Positions 8,361 through 17,279 of a DNA stretch of 38,771 bases are shown one piece after another. Source of the stretch: Lutibacter sp. (GTDB lineage: Bacteria; Bacteroidota; Bacteroidia; Flavobacteriales; Flavobacteriaceae). Location: assembly GCA_021647265.1 (NCBI GenBank), contig JAKIVA010000029.1:1-38771 (forward strand), in the 5' to 3' direction. Within the stretch, counting starts at the first letter, position 1; each line of letters begins with the position of its first letter. A program made the translations under genes and the position numbers. A model generated the notes under the pieces. The model did no database searches and had not been told where the DNA came from. It saw only the letters and a program-made list of their open reading frames with translations.

Positions 8361-9329
8361 TTAAGAAATAATATGTTCAATATAATTTGAAATACGCTTT
8401 TCACTCCACAATAAATCTTTTCCAACATAAGAAGTATTAAATCCAACATGACCCCCGTACTTTGGCATTTCAAAAGCTAGGTATTTGTGATTCTTGGCTT
8501 CTTCAATAGGATAGCAACTTTCATTTAAAAAAGAATCATCTAAAGCACTAATTAATAACGTTGGCTTATTAATAGCGGGAATAAATGGTTTACTACTGCA
8601 CTTATTCCAATAATCTTTGGCATTTTTAAATTGAAATAGGGGAGCAGTAACTGCATTGTCAAAGTCTTCAAATGTTTTTGCTTTTAAAACTGCAATTTTA
8701 TCAATATTGTTGTCAGGAAATTTTTCAAGTTTCATTAATGTTTTTTTCTTCAATGTTTTTAAAAATTTTTGAATATACACTGTGTTATACCACTTGGCTA
8801 AAGCATTGGATGAACCCTCTAAATCACAGGGGACAGAAATAGCAATAGCTCCTTTTATTTCTGAAGGTATTTTAGTTGTCTCTCCCATATATTTCAACGT
8901 AATATTTCCACCCATGCTATAACCTAGAAGGACAATATTTTTATATGAATAATGCTCTAATATATAGTTTAAAACGGTATTTAAATCATCTGTTTTGCCA
9001 CTATTATAGGAATAAAGTTGATTGTTATCTTCTCCGCTACAGCCTCTGAAATTGAGCGCCACACAGTCAATTTTTTTTGAGTTTAAATAGTTAACAACTG
9101 AGACCAAATAGTGCGATTTAGAGCTTCCTTCTAAACCGTGCATAGCAATAACTAGAGTATTTGAACCAACTATTGAAAAATCTAAGTCTAAAAAATCATT
9201 ATCAGGTGTTGATATGCGTTTTCTTTTATAAATGATATTATTTTCAAAAAATAGGGTTTTATAAATGGTGTTAAAATGATTATTTTTAAATAGGAGTGGA
9301 GGTTGATAAGTAGATTTAACAATAGGCAT
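8361..9329 (-). CDS. YheT-type alpha/beta hydrolase
   Basis: The 322-residue protein shows the AB-hydrolase series of the COG0429 (YheT) group: the oxyanion region HGLEGSSKSHY, NFRGCSGEDN, the nucleophile elbow GYSMGGN (Ser), a late Asp in SALDDSFLN and the catalytic His in GGHVGFN. Members are cytoplasmic serine hydrolases acting on esters or lipids; substrates are rarely known. The ATG at 9327-9329 fits. It is divergent from pssA with 80 bp between starts. A link to lipid turnover is tempting from that neighbour but is only inference. Confidence 0.85.
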   Translation of the reverse strand: MPIVKSTYQPPLLFKNNHFNTIYKTLFFENNIIYKRKRISTPDNDFLDLDFSIVGSNTLVIAMHGLEGSSKSHYLVSVVNYLNSKKIDCVALNFRGCSGEDNNQLYSYNSGKTDDLNTVLNYILEHYSYKNIVLLGYSMGGNITLKYMGETTKIPSEIKGAIAISVPCDLEGSSNALAKWYNTVYIQKFLKTLKKKTLMKLEKFPDNNIDKIAVLKAKTFEDFDNAVTAPLFQFKNAKDYWNKCSSKPFIPAINKPTLLISALDDSFLNESCYPIEEAKNHKYLAFEMPKYGGHVGFNTSYVGKDLLWSEKRISNYIEHIIS

Positions 9330-9354
9330 ATAGCGTTAAAATATAAAAATTAAA

Positions 9355-9362
9355 TAGATTTG
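9355..9362 (+). promoter_or_regulatory. Candidate -7 element for pssA
   Basis: TAGATTTG fits the Bacteroidota TAnnTTTG -7 motif, 47 bp ahead of the pssA ATG. No TTG lies 19 nt upstream, so this is weak. Confidence 0.3.
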
Positions 9363-9409
9363 AAACATAGTGTAAAACAATTCATTAAATTTAACAAAAA
9401 TTTTCAAAA

Positions 9410-10174
9410 ATGGGTTTTAAAAAACAACTTCCAAATATACTTACTTTACTCAACTTATTATCAGGAACAATAGCTGTTTATTTTGCCGTTAAAAATCAAT
9501 TAGAAATATCGGCAGCTTTTGTTTTGCTAGGTATCTTTTTTGATTTTTTTGATGGGTTTGTAGCCCGTTTATTAAATGTGCAAGGTGAATTAGGAAAACA
9601 GTTAGATTCTTTAGCTGATGTTGTTACTAGTGGGGTAGTACCAGGTATTATTTTACTTCAACTAATTACGAAGTCTTTGAGTAAAGGAAGTTGGGATATT
9701 ATGACAACCATGACAGAAAATCATTCAGTATGGGATAATTTTACTACTACATTTCTAATTTCAATTATTGGATTGTTTTTTACGTTAGCAGCAGCATATA
9801 GACTTGCAAATTTTAACATTGATGAACGTCAAACAAACTCTTTTATTGGCTTGCCAACACCTGCTGCAGCACTGGTAGTGGTTTCATTACCTCTAATTTT
9901 AATGTATGCGGATAATGAATTAGTTAATAATGTTATTAATAATACTTGGTTTTTAATAGGTTTAACTATACTTCTTAGTTATTTAATGAATGCAGAAATA
10001 GTGTTATTTACATTAAAATTTAAGGAATATAGCTGGAAAAATAATAAGGTGAAGTTTATATTTATACTATTTACAATACTTTTAAGTGTATTACTTAAAT
10101 TTATTGCAATACCCGTTATTATTTTACTATATGTTTTAATTTCAGTATTTGGCAGTTCTAAACAAAGAGTGTAA
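9410..10174 (+). CDS. pssA: CDP-diacylglycerol-serine O-phosphatidyltransferase
   Basis: A 254-residue integral membrane protein with about eight hydrophobic segments and the complete CDP-alcohol phosphotransferase motif D-G-x2-A-R-x8-G-x3-D-x3-D, at residues 48-70 (D48, G49, A52, R53, G62, D66, D70). It condenses serine with CDP-diacylglycerol to give phosphatidylserine, the precursor of phosphatidylethanolamine. The length matches the class II (Bacillus-type) enzyme rather than the soluble E. coli form. The ATG at 9410 begins MGFKKQLPNILTLLNLLSG, the usual start of the family. No decarboxylase (psd) gene is nearby. Confidence 0.9.
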   Translation: MGFKKQLPNILTLLNLLSGTIAVYFAVKNQLEISAAFVLLGIFFDFFDGFVARLLNVQGELGKQLDSLADVVTSGVVPGIILLQLITKSLSKGSWDIMTTMTENHSVWDNFTTTFLISIIGLFFTLAAAYRLANFNIDERQTNSFIGLPTPAAALVVVSLPLILMYADNELVNNVINNTWFLIGLTILLSYLMNAEIVLFTLKFKEYSWKNNKVKFIFILFTILLSVLLKFIAIPVIILLYVLISVFGSSKQRV

Positions 10175-10323
10175 TTCATAAATTAATATAGATACACGCG
10201 TTGTGCATTATTATTGATTTACATAAATAGGCATCAGATACAAGTGGTTTTGTGCAATGCAATGAAACAAAAAGAGTATGGAGATCTATTTTCCTAATAA
10301 ATAAACTTCCAATAACCAACCAT

Positions 10324-10363
10324 TTCTCGATACAATTTTTTTTCAAAAAATTACTCGAAGTGA
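10324..10363. repeat. Dispersed flavobacterial hairpin repeat, copy 1
   Basis: The imperfect inverted repeat has a left arm around TCTCGATACAATTTT and a right arm around AAAATTACTCGAAGTGA. A second copy in the opposite orientation lies at 36665-36699. It sits in the 222-bp gap between the ends of pssA and glsA (tail to tail), where it could act as a weak bidirectional terminator. I see nothing else in that gap. Confidence 0.65.
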
Positions 10364-10396
10364 TGTAATTTTATATTAATACACAATGGGTAGATA

Positions 10397-11311
10397 CTAG
10401 AATATTGATGTTTGAGTTTCTGTAGTGAACAGTTCCAGAAATTTAATTCCCATATTTGAATTTCCTCGCTTGTTAAGCTTAGGACTCCAAACAGCAATGC
10501 AGTATTTATTGGGATAAATAGCTACAATTCCACCTCCAACACCGCTTTTTCCAGGTAAACCAACCTTAAAAGAAAATTCACCCGCTTCATCGTAAAAGCC
10601 ACATAATTGCATAATTGCATTTATCCGTTTAGATTTACTTTTACTTAAAATTTTTTCTTTTGAAAAAGGAGAAATCCCATAATCTGCTAAAAAGAGAAAT
10701 GTTTTTGATAATTCTTGGCAAGTCATTTCAATTGAGCACAAATTAAAATAAAAATCCATAACCTCTTCAATATCATTTTTAATATTGCCATACGATTTCA
10801 TTAAGTTTACTAGTGCTGTATTTCTATAGCCTGTGGCTTTTTCTGAGGCTACAATTCTAGGACAGTAATTAATAGTTGAAATTCCAGAAATATTTCTAAC
10901 AAACTCGAGAAACTCTTTTTTCGGATTCTTAAGGTGACTTATTAATATATCTGAAACAACTAAAGCACCGGCGTTAATTAAAGGGTTTCTTGGAATTCCT
11001 AAATCTGTTTCAAGTTGAAATAAGGAGTTGAAAGCTGTTCCAGAAGGTTCAACACCAACACGCTTCCACAATTTTTCATCTTCAAGTTTATAAGCAAGAG
11101 TTAAAGCCAAAACCTTTGCGATACTTTGAATTGAAAATTTTTCATTGGCATTTCCAAAACTAAAATTTTGATTATCTACTGTTGTTAAGTGTACTCCAAA
11201 TTTGTTGGGGTCAACTTTATTTAATTCAGGTATGTAATTGGCTACTTTACCATTGTCAGCTATACTTTCTAGTTTTTTATGTAGTTTAGAAAATATAATG
11301 TCATAATCCAT
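10397..11311 (-). CDS. glsA: Glutaminase A
   Basis: A 304-residue protein of the serine-dependent beta-lactamase-like glutaminase family, which hydrolyses glutamine to glutamate and ammonia. Visible are the SIQSIAK motif with the nucleophilic Ser and general-base Lys, the INAGALVVSD segment, and the C-terminal GLPGKSGVGGGI loop. The length is the normal single-domain bacterial size. The ATG at 11309-11311 follows lptB by only 12 bp, so the gene probably ends the kdsD-tatC-lptB operon. The family call is firm; the physiological role (acid resistance or nitrogen supply) is not visible here. Confidence 0.92.
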   Translation of the reverse strand: MDYDIIFSKLHKKLESIADNGKVANYIPELNKVDPNKFGVHLTTVDNQNFSFGNANEKFSIQSIAKVLALTLAYKLEDEKLWKRVGVEPSGTAFNSLFQLETDLGIPRNPLINAGALVVSDILISHLKNPKKEFLEFVRNISGISTINYCPRIVASEKATGYRNTALVNLMKSYGNIKNDIEEVMDFYFNLCSIEMTCQELSKTFLFLADYGISPFSKEKILSKSKSKRINAIMQLCGFYDEAGEFSFKVGLPGKSGVGGGIVAIYPNKYCIAVWSPKLNKRGNSNMGIKFLELFTTETQTSIF

Positions 11312-11323
11312 AACCTGTGTAAT

Positions 11324-12061
11324 TTATTTAAATTTCTTTTGCTTTAATTCAAAGTCTTTCCCTAAGTAAACACGTCTAACAGTCTCATCTTCTGCTAATT
11401 CTTGTGGAGTTCCCTCTTTTAAAATTCCACCTTCAAACATTAAATATGTTTTGTCGGTTATAGCCAGTGTTTCTTGCACATTGTGATCGGTAATTAAAAT
11501 ACCAATATTTCTATCCTTTAGATGTGCTACAATACTTTGAATATCTTCTACGGCAATTGGGTCAACACCTGCAAAAGGTTCATCTAATAATATAAATTTT
11601 GGGTCTGAAGCTAAAGCACGAGCAATTTCAGTTCTTCTTCTTTCACCTCCCGACAATAAATCTCCTCTGTTTTTTCGAACATGCCCTAAACTAAATTCAT
11701 CAATTAATGATTCTAATTTTTTCTTTTGCTCGGCTTTTGAAAGATCGGTAAATTGTAAAACAGATAAAATATTATCTTCAACAGATAATTTTCTAAAGAC
11801 AGATGCTTCTTGTGCTAAATAACCAACTCCTTGTTGGGCTCTTTTATACATAGGGTAATCGGTGATTCTTTCTCCATCTAAATAAATCTCACCCTCATTG
11901 GGTTTAATCATACCAACAATCATATAAAATGAAGTTGTTTTTCCAGCTCCATTTGGGCCTAAAAGTCCAACTATTTGACCTTGCTCAACCTCTAATGAAA
12001 TACCTTTAACTACATATTTATTACCGTATTTTTTCTTAATATTTTCAGCTCTTAAAATCAC
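11324..12061 (-). CDS. lptB: LPS export ABC transporter ATP-binding protein
   Basis: A 245-residue ABC ATPase with Walker A GPNGAGKTT, the Q-loop region YLAQEASVFRKLSVEDN that is characteristic of LptB, signature LSGGERRRTEIARAL, Walker B FILLDEPFAGVDP and switch histidine ITDHNV. LptB powers LptFG to extract lipopolysaccharide from the inner membrane and push it across the periplasm. The start is GTG at 12059-12061, giving MILRAENI. Eighteen bp separate it from the AhpD-like gene, and kdsD in the same operon supplies a KDO precursor for LPS, so the operon has a shared envelope theme. Confidence 0.92.
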   Translation of the reverse strand: MILRAENIKKKYGNKYVVKGISLEVEQGQIVGLLGPNGAGKTTSFYMIVGMIKPNEGEIYLDGERITDYPMYKRAQQGVGYLAQEASVFRKLSVEDNILSVLQFTDLSKAEQKKKLESLIDEFSLGHVRKNRGDLLSGGERRRTEIARALASDPKFILLDEPFAGVDPIAVEDIQSIVAHLKDRNIGILITDHNVQETLAITDKTYLMFEGGILKEGTPQELAEDETVRRVYLGKDFELKQKKFK

Positions 12062-12079
12062 TTGTTTTTATTTTAATTG

Positions 12080-12448
12080 TTAAATAGAAGTATTTTTATG
12101 AATGCTATTTTGTTCTAATTCTTCCCAAAATTCATAGGCTCTACGTAAATGTGGAATTACAATTGTACCACCAACCAATGTTGCAATAGATAGTGTTTCC
12201 ATAATTTCTTCTTTTGTTACACCTTCTTTAAATGAAGTTTCTAAGTGGTATTTAATACAATCATCACAACGTAAAACAGCAGAAGCTACCAACCCTAATA
12301 ATTCTTTTGTTTTGATATCTAAATGTCCTTTTTTATAGGCGTTTGTATCTAAATTGAAGATTCTTTTGATGACTTTATTGTCTTCAGCCAAAATTTTATC
12401 ATTCATTTTTACACGATACGCATTAAATTCTTCTATTTTATTAGGCAT
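12080..12448 (-). CDS. Carboxymuconolactone decarboxylase/AhpD-like protein
   Basis: A 122-residue all-helical protein with CDDCIKYH, the AhpD-type redox C-x-x-C followed by the conserved His, and the ATLVGGTIVIPH segment. Members of this family act as alkylhydroperoxidases or thiol-redox partners; true carboxymuconolactone decarboxylases lack the two cysteines, so a redox role is likelier. The ATG at 12446-12448 overlaps the end of tatC by 8 bp, showing tight coupling. Its reason for standing between tatC and lptB is not known to me. Confidence 0.82.
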   Translation of the reverse strand: MPNKIEEFNAYRVKMNDKILAEDNKVIKRIFNLDTNAYKKGHLDIKTKELLGLVASAVLRCDDCIKYHLETSFKEGVTKEEIMETLSIATLVGGTIVIPHLRRAYEFWEELEQNSIHKNTSI

Positions 12449-13277
12449 TTTCTTTTTCTCTTTTAAGTTGGCGTTTAATTACTACTCTTGAAATAAAAAT
12501 ACTTACTTGGTATAATAACATTATTGGTATTGCAACAATAATTTGACTAATAATATCTGGAGGAGTAATAACTGCTGCCAAAATTAATACGACAACAAGT
12601 GCATGTTTTCTGTATTTTTTTAAAAAATCAGGTGTTATTAATCCCATTTTTGTTAAAAAAAACATAATTATTGGCAATTCAAATATAAAACCCGAAGCTA
12701 AAACAGACGAGCGTACCAAAGAAATATATGAACCAATTTTAATATTTCGTTCAACAATATCGCTAATAGAATAATTACCTAAGAAATTTACTGAAAGAGG
12801 TGTAATTACATAATAACCAAACAATACTCCAATAAAAAATAAGAATGAAGAGATTATGATAAACATTTTTGCTCCTTTGCGTTCTTTTTCATACAATCCT
12901 GGACTAATAAATTTCCAGAATTCCCAAATTACAAATGGAAAAGCGGCAATAAAACCAGCAGTAATAGATGTCCAAATATGCACGCTAAATTGTTCAGCCA
13001 TTGCTAAACTTTGAAAAGTAAAAGGCATTTCTGTTAAACAAAAGGCATTACCACCAAAAAACTGTGAAATTTTACAAAAAAATTGATAGGTGAAAAAATC
13101 AGGGTTCTTAGGTGCAAAAATAATTGTGTTAAATATAAAGTCTTTCATGAAAAAAGCAACAATCGAAAAAACCAATATTATAAGTGATGAACGCACTAAA
13201 TGCCATCTTAACTCTTCAACATGGTCTAAAAAAGACATTTCTTGACCTTCTTTTTTATTTTTTATTTTTTTTCTCAT
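12441..13277 (-). CDS. tatC: Sec-independent protein translocase TatC
   Basis: A 278-residue inner-membrane protein with six helices. The N-terminal HVEELRWHLVRS corresponds to the E-L-R-x-H signal-peptide recognition region, and FPFVIWEFWKFISPGLYEKERK is the conserved first periplasmic/cytoplasmic loop motif. TatC binds twin-arginine signal peptides and builds the Tat pore with TatA. The ATG at 13275-13277 is chosen, 2 bp after the kdsD stop; a TTG at 13283 would add two residues and overlap kdsD. No tatA is in the window. Confidence 0.93.
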   Translation of the reverse strand: MRKKIKNKKEGQEMSFLDHVEELRWHLVRSSLIILVFSIVAFFMKDFIFNTIIFAPKNPDFFTYQFFCKISQFFGGNAFCLTEMPFTFQSLAMAEQFSVHIWTSITAGFIAAFPFVIWEFWKFISPGLYEKERKGAKMFIIISSFLFFIGVLFGYYVITPLSVNFLGNYSISDIVERNIKIGSYISLVRSSVLASGFIFELPIIMFFLTKMGLITPDFLKKYRKHALVVVLILAAVITPPDIISQIIVAIPIMLLYQVSIFISRVVIKRQLKREKENA

Positions 13278-13279
13278 CT

Positions 13280-14245
13280 TCAAAAGATACCTTCTTTTAA
13301 TAAATCGTGTAAATGTACAACACCAACATAATTAGAGTTTTTTTCAACTAAAATTTGAGTAATATTGTTATTCTCCATTGTTTCTAATGCTTTTATTGCC
13401 ATAGCATCAATTTTAATGGTCTTAGGGTTTTCACTCATTATATCTCTTGCTATTAAATGACTAATATCTGAATTATCTTTCAACATACGTCTTAAATCTC
13501 CATCTGTTATAATTCCAGTTATTTTATTTTTTTCAATAACAGCTGTACAACCCAGACGTTTCTTAGATATTTCAACAATAACATCTTTAATAGGTGTGGT
13601 TAAATTTACTTGTGGAATTTCATTTTTTTCAATTAAATCATGTACTCTTAAATATAATTTTTTACCCAATGCGCCACCTGGATGATATTTAGCAAAATCA
13701 TTACTTGAAAAATTATTTAATTCTAATAAACATACAGCTAAAGCATCACCAATTACAACTTGTGCTGTAGTACTTGTTGTTGGCGCCAAATTATTAGGGC
13801 AAGCTTCTTTTTCAACATAAGAACTTATTGTATAATGAGCATTCATTCCTAAAAACGATCGTGTATTGCCTGTTATAGCAATAATTTTATTACCATAATT
13901 TTTAATTAAAGGCAATAAAACTTTAATTTCAGGAGTATTTCCACTTTTAGAAATACAAATAACCACATCATTTTTTTGAATAATCCCCAAGTCACCATGA
14001 ATAGCATCAGCTGCATGCATAAATATGGCTGGTGTTCCCGTTGAATTTAATGTTGCAACAATTTTAGAAGCAATATGAGCACTTTTACCTATACCTGTTA
14101 CAATAACTCTCCCTTTTGAATTGTGTATAAATTTAACAGCATTTTCAAAATCATCATTTAAAAAATTAACTAAATTCGCAATCGCTTCGCTTTCAGCTAA
14201 AATTGTAAGCTTTGCATTTTCTAATATTAAATTTTTATTTTTCAA
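13280..14245 (-). CDS. kdsD: Arabinose-5-phosphate isomerase (KpsF/GutQ/KdsD family)
   Basis: The 321-residue protein has an N-terminal SIS sugar-isomerase domain (VIVTGIGKSAHIASKIVA, SKSGNTPEI, HPGGALGKKL) and two C-terminal CBS domains (around 205-320). It interconverts ribulose-5-phosphate and arabinose-5-phosphate, the first committed step to KDO for the LPS inner core. Because an in-frame TAA lies two codons upstream, the start must be the TTG at 14243-14245, giving MKNKNLILENAK; no ATG is available without losing the first SIS helix. It heads the operon and is divergent from recQ. Confidence 0.88.
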   Translation of the reverse strand: MKNKNLILENAKLTILAESEAIANLVNFLNDDFENAVKFIHNSKGRVIVTGIGKSAHIASKIVATLNSTGTPAIFMHAADAIHGDLGIIQKNDVVICISKSGNTPEIKVLLPLIKNYGNKIIAITGNTRSFLGMNAHYTISSYVEKEACPNNLAPTTSTTAQVVIGDALAVCLLELNNFSSNDFAKYHPGGALGKKLYLRVHDLIEKNEIPQVNLTTPIKDVIVEISKKRLGCTAVIEKNKITGIITDGDLRRMLKDNSDISHLIARDIMSENPKTIKIDAMAIKALETMENNNITQILVEKNSNYVGVVHLHDLLKEGIF

Positions 14246-14406
14246 AGATTAGGTTTTTGAATTAAAAAAATGTTTTATCTTAGTAACTAGCAAAAATAAA
14301 TTTATTTAATTAGAAATTGAGTAAACTAATACAAAAATAAAAGTCAAATTTGTTTTTTTTTAAATTAAAGACAGTTAAATTTGATTTATATAACTTAAAA
14401 TTTATA

Positions 14407-16605
14407 ATGAGCAGTAAAGATATAGATTTACATGATGCTTTGAAAAAGTACTTTGGATTTAATAAATTTAAAGGATTACAGGAAGAAGTTATAAAAAGTA
14501 TTTTAAAAGGAAACGATACTTTTGTAATAATGCCTACCGGAGGAGGGAAATCTCTTTGTTACCAGTTACCAGCTTTAATAAAAGAGGGTACAGCAATTGT
14601 TGTTTCACCATTAATAGCATTGATGAAAAATCAGGTTGATGCAATTAGAGGTATATCTTCTGAATATGGAATAGCTCACGTGTTAAACTCTTCATTAAAT
14701 AAAACCGAAGTAGCACAAGTAAAAAATGATATTGAAAAAGGAATTACCAAATTGTTATATGTAGCTCCGGAATCATTAATAAAAGAAGAATATGTAGATT
14801 TTTTACAACAACAAACTATTTCATTTGTTGCAATTGATGAAGCACACTGTATCTCTGAATGGGGACATGATTTTAGACCTGAATACAGAAACTTAAAAAA
14901 CATTATTGAAAAAATAGATGATGTTCCTATTATTGGTTTAACAGCTACAGCTACTGAAAAGGTACAAGAAGACATTTTAAAAACACTTGGAATGTCTAAA
15001 GCAAAAACATTTAAAGCCTCTTTCAATCGCCCTAATTTATTTTATGATGTTCGTCCTAAAACCAAAAATATTAACTCTGATATTATTCGGTTTATTCGTC
15101 AGCATGCTAATAAATCAGGGATTATTTATTGCCTCAGTAGAAAAAAAGTTGAAGAAATTGCTCAGGTATTACAAGTAAATGGTGTAAAAGCAGTTCCTTA
15201 CCATGCTGGACTGGATAGTAAAACAAGGGTAAAACATCAAGATATGTTTTTAATGGAAGATGTTGATGTAGTAGTTGCAACCATTGCATTTGGTATGGGA
15301 ATTGACAAGCCTGATGTACGATTTGTAATTCATCATGACATTCCTAAAAGTTTAGAAAGTTACTATCAAGAAACAGGTAGAGCAGGCCGTGATGGTGGCG
15401 AAGGATACTGCCTAGCATACTATGCCTATAAGGATATTGAAAAGTTAGAGAAATTTTTATCAGGAAAACCTATCGCTGAACAAGAAATAGGAAATGCACT
15501 TTTACAAGAAGTAGTAGGTTATGCTGAAACCTCTATGTCTCGTAGAAAATATTTATTACATTATTTTGGTGAAGAATTTGATGAAGTTAATGGGTTAGGA
15601 GCCAATATGGATGATAATGTTGTGAATCCTAAGAAAAAGCATGAAGCTAAAGAGGATTTAAAAATGTTATTAGAAGTAGTAAAAAAAACAAACCAGAAAT
15701 ACAAAGCAAAAGAACTGGTTAATACTTTAATTGGAAAAATAAATGCGTTATTAAAATCTCATAAAACAGACAATCAGCCCTTTTTTGGTTGTGGAAAAAA
15801 TAGAACCGATAAGTATTGGATGGCTTTAATTAGACAAGCACTAGTGGCAGGGTTTATAAGAAAAGAAATTGAAGAATACGGTGTAATTAAAATTACAAAC
15901 AAAGGTTTGGAATATATTGAAAACCCCGTGTCTTTTATGATGACTGAAGATCATACTTATGAAGAAGAAGATGATTCAAGTATTATAACCAATACAAAAA
16001 GTAATGGAGCAGCAGCAGATGAAGTATTAGTTAAGCTATTGAAAAATTTACAAAAATCGGTTGCTAAAAAAAATGGAGTCCCTCCATATGCTGTTTTTCA
16101 AGAGCCTTCATTAGATGATATGGCTTTAAAATATCCTATTACAATTGATGAATTAAAAAATATTTATGGAGTTGGAGAGGGGAAGGCTAAAAAATTTGGA
16201 AAACCTTTTGTTGAGCTAATTTCAAAATACGTTGAGGAAAATGATATTTTACGCCCTGATGATTTTGTTGTTAAAAGTACAGGTGTAAATTCAGGATTGA
16301 AATTATATATTATCCAAAATACTGATAGAAAAATTCCTTTGATGGATATTGCCAAGTCTAAAGGATTAAAATTTGACGAGTTGATTGAAGAAATGCAACG
16401 CATTGTTTACAGTGGAACAAAATTGAACATAGACTATTGTATTAATGAGATGCTAGATGAAGAGCAACAAGAAGAAATTTTTGATTATTTTATGGAATCA
16501 GAAAGTGATAAAATTCAAGATGCAATGGATGAATTTGACGGAGATTATGATGATGAAGAATTGCGGTTAATGCGTATAAAATTTATAAGTCAGGTTGCTA
16601 ACTAA
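14407..16605 (+). CDS. recQ: ATP-dependent DNA helicase RecQ
   Basis: From the ATG at 14407 the protein is 732 residues; the frame is open to an ATG at 14350, but the extra Phe/Lys-rich residues look untranslated. Helicase motifs are Walker A MPTGGGKSLCYQLP (about 42-55), IDEAHCISEWGHDFRPEY (near 150), GLTATAT, and the Q-E-T-G-R-A-G-R-D-G motif VI. RQC winged-helix and helix-hairpin regions follow, with a DELKNIYGVGEGKAKKFG HRDC segment. Oddly, the four zinc-binding cysteines of RecQ-Ct are absent: the region after SRRKYLLHYFGEEF reads LGANMDDNVVNP instead of CxxCD..C. The role is unwinding 3'-tailed DNA in recombination repair. Confidence 0.9.
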   Translation: MSSKDIDLHDALKKYFGFNKFKGLQEEVIKSILKGNDTFVIMPTGGGKSLCYQLPALIKEGTAIVVSPLIALMKNQVDAIRGISSEYGIAHVLNSSLNKTEVAQVKNDIEKGITKLLYVAPESLIKEEYVDFLQQQTISFVAIDEAHCISEWGHDFRPEYRNLKNIIEKIDDVPIIGLTATATEKVQEDILKTLGMSKAKTFKASFNRPNLFYDVRPKTKNINSDIIRFIRQHANKSGIIYCLSRKKVEEIAQVLQVNGVKAVPYHAGLDSKTRVKHQDMFLMEDVDVVVATIAFGMGIDKPDVRFVIHHDIPKSLESYYQETGRAGRDGGEGYCLAYYAYKDIEKLEKFLSGKPIAEQEIGNALLQEVVGYAETSMSRRKYLLHYFGEEFDEVNGLGANMDDNVVNPKKKHEAKEDLKMLLEVVKKTNQKYKAKELVNTLIGKINALLKSHKTDNQPFFGCGKNRTDKYWMALIRQALVAGFIRKEIEEYGVIKITNKGLEYIENPVSFMMTEDHTYEEEDDSSIITNTKSNGAAADEVLVKLLKNLQKSVAKKNGVPPYAVFQEPSLDDMALKYPITIDELKNIYGVGEGKAKKFGKPFVELISKYVEENDILRPDDFVVKSTGVNSGLKLYIIQNTDRKIPLMDIAKSKGLKFDELIEEMQRIVYSGTKLNIDYCINEMLDEEQQEEIFDYFMESESDKIQDAMDEFDGDYDDEELRLMRIKFISQVAN

Positions 16606-16607
16606 AA

Positions 16608-17279
16608 TCATACCAAATAAGCTACAAGCATTCCAATTAATATAGCAATGAACTTGAAAAGATTAAAGGTATGATCTTTTGAAGATTCAAATAATATAAT
16701 TGTTGAAATATGTAAAAATATTCCAATAATAATTGCCGTGATTTCTGTTTTATAAATTGTTAAAAATTGAATATTTTCACCTGCTAAACTTCCCAATGGA
16801 GACATTAATGAGAATATTAATAAAAATAATAGTGCATTAAATTTAGGAATACTTGAATTCACAAAAAAAGTACCTAGTATTATTGATATAGGTATTTTAT
16901 GTACAACAATAGCCCATAATAAATGCTCATGATGTAAATTGTGAGCTAGCGGAATTCCTTCCATAAATGCGTGAATACTTAAACTTAAAAATAAAGCCCA
17001 GGGAAAAATAAGGTGCTGTTTTGCATGAATATGACCGTGTTCGGCTCCTTTTGAAAAAAAATCTAAAATAAGTTGCAATAATAATCCTATAAGTATAAAT
17101 AATCCTACATTAACCTCTTTGGTTGCATAAACTTCAGGCAATAGATGTAGCACAGAAATAGAGAGCAAGTAAGCGCCACTGAAAGCTAATAATAGTTGAA
17201 TAGTTTTATTGTTTGGTTTTAGACCATAAACAATTAGAAGACCTACTAAAACAGATAATATGAGTGCTATATATGTCAT
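16608..17279 (-). CDS. ZIP-family divalent metal transporter
   Basis: A 223-residue membrane protein with about seven hydrophobic helices and the two ZIP metal-site motifs: HAFMEGIPLAH in TM4 and VHKIPISIILGTF in TM5. The His-rich segment after GAEHGHIHAKQH is the usual cytoplasmic loop. ZIP proteins import zinc or iron into the cytoplasm. Its start overlaps the stop of the upstream methyltransferase gene by 4 bp (ATGA), and its stop lies 2 bp from the recQ stop on the other strand. Confidence 0.87.
   Translation of the reverse strand: MTYIALILSVLVGLLIVYGLKPNNKTIQLLLAFSGAYLLSISVLHLLPEVYATKEVNVGLFILIGLLLQLILDFFSKGAEHGHIHAKQHLIFPWALFLSLSIHAFMEGIPLAHNLHHEHLLWAIVVHKIPISIILGTFFVNSSIPKFNALLFLLIFSLMSPLGSLAGENIQFLTIYKTEITAIIIGIFLHISTIILFESSKDHTFNLFKFIAILIGMLVAYLV

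Noticed and set aside
14350..14406. Longer N-terminus for RecQ
   Set aside because: The extra residues are Phe/Lys-rich, unlike the family; MSSKDIDLHDALKKYFG at 14407 matches the expected start.
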